Source: an uncultured Collinsella sp.
Lineage (GTDB): Bacteria > Actinomycetota > Coriobacteriia > Coriobacteriales > Coriobacteriaceae
Assembly (NCBI GenBank): GCA_900549215.1
Contig: URNJ01000083.1
Span: 1 to 7,570, forward strand
Direction: 5' to 3'
Length of the DNA stretch: 7,570 bases
The notes beneath the pieces are model-generated. The model was not told the origin of the DNA and did no database searches. It worked only from the letters and a program-made list of their open reading frames with translations. Position 1 is the first letter of the stretch. The number at the start of each line of letters is the position of its first letter. Positions 5,270 through 7,570 of this stretch are shown here, in pieces. The position numbers and the translations under genes are program-made.

Positions 5270-6628
5270 TTAGCTCCTCGAATGTGCGACAAAACGACTA
5301 TGGAGCAGACCGATCACAAAGGCAACCACGGCAACCGGCGCCCACGCGGCTCCAATGTCCGCAAGCGGCAGCACATCGAACGGCAGCCACGCACCCGCAA
5401 AGAACGCATCGCGGACCGAGGTGATCACACTCTGCACAGCAACCACGCCGCCGACCCACACCCACACCTGCGGATGAGCGTCGCAAAAGCCGTGCACCAG
5501 GCCCATCAGTACCAGTACGATGGCAACGGGATACAAGGCGTTGAGCATAGGCACCGAGAACATAAGAATCACGTCGAGGCCCACGTTGGAGAGCACGCAC
5601 GAAAACGCCGCGAACACAAAGGCGAGAATCGCAAAGGGGCGGCGCATGGCCTCCTCGGAGGCCTCCGCTCCCCCTTCGACCACATACGTCTCGCAGAAGT
5701 AGCGCGAGCAGCAACTGATAAGGCCGATGCACACGTTCATGCAGGCGAGGAAGAAAATCGCAAAGACCACGACCGTGCCGACAAGACCAAAGTGCATAGA
5801 GGCCGAACGGGCGAGGATGGCGGCGCCGTTGGTGACATCGGGCATAACCGTGCCGAGCTGCATACCGGCAAGTGCCAAGCCGCAATAGATGATGGCCATA
5901 AGCACGCCGGCGATCACACCTGAGCGCGAAATTTCAAAAGCGACGCGCCTGTCGTCGGTCACGCCCAGCTCGTGAATGGTCTCGGCGATGATGATGCCGA
6001 AGGCGAGCGACGCAAGCAGGTCCATGGTCTGGTAGCCGGTCAAGAAGCCTTGGACCGCAGCGCCGGCATCATAGGGAGCTTGCGGGGCAGCAGCCGGTCC
6101 CAGCGGCGAGATCACGGCGGCGCCGACAACGAGCACGATAAGCGCAATGAGCGCAGGGCCCGTAATGCGACCGAGCACGCGCGTGATGACGCCGGGGCGC
6201 AGCGTGAGCACAAACGCGACGACGAAGAACCCGATGGCAAACACCAGACGTGCCGTGCCGAGCGAAACACCCTCGGGCAGCAACGGTACCAGCATCTCAA
6301 ACGCCGTGGAGCTCGTACGCGGAATGGCAAGGCACGGGCCGATGGCCAGATACACTGCCGCGACAAAGAACTCGCCAAACTTGGGATGCACGCGGCCGGC
6401 AAGCTCACGCGCCGTGCCGGCAAGCGCCACGGCGATAAAGCCCATGACGGGCAGGCCGATGGCGGCAATCAAAAAGCCAACCATGGCAAGCGGTGTGGCC
6501 GTGCCGGCCTGGAGCGACAGCAACGGCGGAATAATGAGGTTGCCGGCACCAAAGAGCATCGAGAACAGGGCGATGCCGACGGTAACGACATGGTCGGAGC
6601 GCAGACCGCGCGGTGCAGATGAGGCCAT
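5270..6628 (-). CDS. brnQ: BrnQ-type branched-chain amino acid carrier (LIVCS family)
   Basis: A 452-residue inner-membrane cation symporter for leucine, isoleucine and valine. Hydrophobic segments run throughout, in keeping with about 12 membrane spans. Family signatures visible are ALFSMLFGAGNLIIPP (20-35), AIPRTSSTAFE (101-111), GYQTMDLLASLAFGIII (198-214) and a C-terminal block with MFSVPMLNALYPVAIVLV. Length fits the family (about 430-450). The ATG at 6628 is chosen because AAAGGTG lies about five bases before it; the in-frame GTG at 6634 would overlap that site. A strong terminator for the preceding gene ends only 23 bases upstream, so brnQ probably has its own promoter across the end of that gene. 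Cysteines cluster at 297-312 (ACMNVC, CC, FC), which is somewhat unusual for a membrane carrier. The transported side chain cannot be settled from sequence alone. Confidence 0.93.
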   Translation of the reverse strand: MASSAPRGLRSDHVVTVGIALFSMLFGAGNLIIPPLLSLQAGTATPLAMVGFLIAAIGLPVMGFIAVALAGTARELAGRVHPKFGEFFVAAVYLAIGPCLAIPRTSSTAFEMLVPLLPEGVSLGTARLVFAIGFFVVAFVLTLRPGVITRVLGRITGPALIALIVLVVGAAVISPLGPAAAPQAPYDAGAAVQGFLTGYQTMDLLASLAFGIIIAETIHELGVTDDRRVAFEISRSGVIAGVLMAIIYCGLALAGMQLGTVMPDVTNGAAILARSASMHFGLVGTVVVFAIFFLACMNVCIGLISCCSRYFCETYVVEGGAEASEEAMRRPFAILAFVFAAFSCVLSNVGLDVILMFSVPMLNALYPVAIVLVLMGLVHGFCDAHPQVWVWVGGVVAVQSVITSVRDAFFAGAWLPFDVLPLADIGAAWAPVAVVAFVIGLLHSRFVAHSRS

Positions 6629-6650
6629 AGACACACCTTTCGGGTCGAAA

Positions 6651-6683
6651 CAAAAAACGGGACGGGCAAAAACACCCGTCCCG
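6651..6683 (-). terminator. Intrinsic terminator after the cysteine desulfurase gene
   Basis: On the minus strand CGGGACGGG (6683-6675) pairs with CCCGTCCCG (6666-6658) through 9 GC-rich pairs around the 8-base loop TGTTTTTG, followed by six T (6657-6652). A textbook rho-independent terminator 14 bases after the desulfurase stop. It leaves just 23 bases before the brnQ start. Confidence 0.93.
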
Positions 6684-6685
6684 CA

Positions 6686-6691
6686 AGTATA
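6686..6691 (-). promoter_or_regulatory. Possible brnQ -10 box overlapping the upstream gene end
   Basis: TATACT on the minus strand (6691-6686) just precedes the terminator hairpin. A TTGTGC lies further upstream, but the spacing (about 21 bases, or 19 to the overlapping TATATA) is long. If used, transcription would start inside the first arm of the terminator and remove part of its stem, so the brnQ mRNA would escape termination. Weak evidence. Confidence 0.3.
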
Positions 6692-6697
6692 TACGCT

Positions 6698-7570
6698 CTA
6701 GCAGGCTAAATCGCACAAAGCGTCAATCGCGGTGTCGACTTCCTCGGCCGTATTGAAATAGCCAAACGAGAATCGGACGACACCCTGGCGCTCGGTTCCC
6801 AGCGCGCGGTGCATGAGCGGAGCGCAATGGGCGCCGGGGCGCGTCGCAATCCCCCACCCTTGCATGAGCGCGTCCGAGATCTCGGCCGAATCGATATCGC
6901 CCACGTTGAGTGAGACGATCGCCGAGCGCACGGGCTGATCAAACGCACCGTAGAGCGCAATGCCGGGGATTTCGCGCACACCGGCAAGGAAGCGATCAGC
7001 GAGCGCACGCTCATGGGCAGCAATCGCCTCGACCCCACCCTGGGCCTCGATAAAGTCGAGACCAGCGGAAAGGCCCGCGATGCCGTGACCGTTGAGCGTG
7101 CCCGCCTCAAGGCGCGTGGGCCAATCAAGCGGCTGCAGCGCATCGAAACTGTGCACGCCCGTACCGCCCATGGCCCACGGCGCCACGTCAATGCCCTCTG
7201 CCACGGCCAGGCCGCCGGTCCCCTGCGGACCCATGAGCCCCTTGTGGCCGGTAAAGCACACCACGTCGAGCCCCATGGCATCCATGTCAATCTTCGCCGT
7301 ACCGGCAGACTGCGAGGCATCGACGATCACAAGCGCGCCGGCCGTATGAGCCGTGGCGGCCACACGTGCAACGTCGACCGCGTTGCCGGTCACATTAGAG
7401 GCATGCGTCACCACCACGGCACGTGTACCGGGCGTGACCAACCGATCGAGCTCATCGTAGTCGAGCACGCCATTCGCGTCGCAACCCGCATGCTCAACGG
7501 TCACACCCTGCTCTGCCGCAAGGCGGTTAAGCGGACGCAGCACGGAGTTGTGCTCGAGCACCGTTGTGAC
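6698..7570 (-). CDS. Cysteine desulfurase-like class V aminotransferase-fold enzyme (5' end outside window)
   Basis: A PLP enzyme predicted to take sulfur (or selenium) from cysteine (or selenocysteine). The frame is open to the window edge; about 290 C-terminal residues are visible and roughly 90 are missing, since family members have about 380. It starts in the conserved EHNSVLRPL segment. THASNVTGN, IVDASQSAG (PLP-contacting Asp), FTGHKGLMGPQGTGG and RPGAHCAPLMHRALGT follow. The Schiff-base lysine is the K of TGHKGL (7243-7241) and the catalytic cysteine that of HCAP (6826-6824). The ending VRFSFGYFNTAEEVD is typical of the 'cysteine desulfurase family protein' group close to SufS/CsdA, here without neighbouring suf genes. 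In some anaerobes this group sits beside selD or yedF; the upstream neighbour here is not visible. The terminator after the stop shows it ends its transcript. Confidence 0.9.
   Translation of the reverse strand, partial: VTTVLEHNSVLRPLNRLAAEQGVTVEHAGCDANGVLDYDELDRLVTPGTRAVVVTHASNVTGNAVDVARVAATAHTAGALVIVDASQSAGTAKIDMDAMGLDVVCFTGHKGLMGPQGTGGLAVAEGIDVAPWAMGGTGVHSFDALQPLDWPTRLEAGTLNGHGIAGLSAGLDFIEAQGGVEAIAAHERALADRFLAGVREIPGIALYGAFDQPVRSAIVSLNVGDIDSAEISDALMQGWGIATRPGAHCAPLMHRALGTERQGVVRFSFGYFNTAEEVDTAIDALCDLAC

Noticed and set aside
5282..6701. Several plus-strand open frames of 180-216 codons
   Set aside because: Antisense shadows of brnQ, rich in His/Arg/Lys with no family; the minus strand encodes a clear membrane carrier.

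Overview
The window looks like chromosomal DNA of an anaerobic actinobacterium of the Coriobacteriia, most likely Collinsella or a close relative. Grounds: GC-rich coding DNA, a selenocysteine-type formate dehydrogenase H next to a HydN-like ferredoxin, tRNA genes with encoded CCA, and small toxin-antitoxin and AbiEi-like accessory genes. The genus is an inference from style and gene content; the window has no rRNA.

Layout. 1-1760 (minus): 5' four fifths of fdhF, read through an in-frame TGA at codon 140 that is selenocysteine. 1835-2353 (minus): hydN, the electron-transfer partner, upstream in the same operon. 2354-2782: AT-rich divergent control region holding a structured hydN leader, an 11-bp dyad and six copies of a 7-bp motif. 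2783-3575 (plus): a two-gene toxin-antitoxin module, DinJ/RelB-like antitoxin overlapping a divergent PIN-domain protein. 3589-3659 and 4871-4941: two copies of a long palindromic repeat with nearly identical arms, bracketing a minus-strand gene (3686-4705) for an AbiEi-like protein with a PD-(D/E)XK-like C-terminus. 4976-5178 (minus): tRNA-Pro(TGG) and tRNA-Gly(TCC) with a clear promoter and terminator. 5270-6628 (minus): BrnQ-type branched-chain amino acid carrier. 6651-6683: strong terminator on the minus strand. 6698-7570 (minus): a class V aminotransferase-fold cysteine desulfurase whose N-terminus lies outside the window.

How they fit. HydN and FdhF would form the formate-oxidising, electron-transferring side of a formate hydrogenlyase-like or formate dehydrogenase complex, dependent on selenium, molybdenum or tungsten cofactor and Fe-S clusters. 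The stretch from about 2500 to 4970 reads as an accessory insert (toxin-antitoxin pair, AbiEi-like gene, palindromic repeats, AT-rich spacers) between this anaerobic energy operon and a housekeeping block of tRNAs, transporter and desulfurase. Nothing here is clearly an undescribed system. The best candidates for a second look are the palindrome-bracketed AbiEi-like gene, the hybrid antitoxin/PIN pair with altered catalytic positions, and the motif-rich divergent control region.
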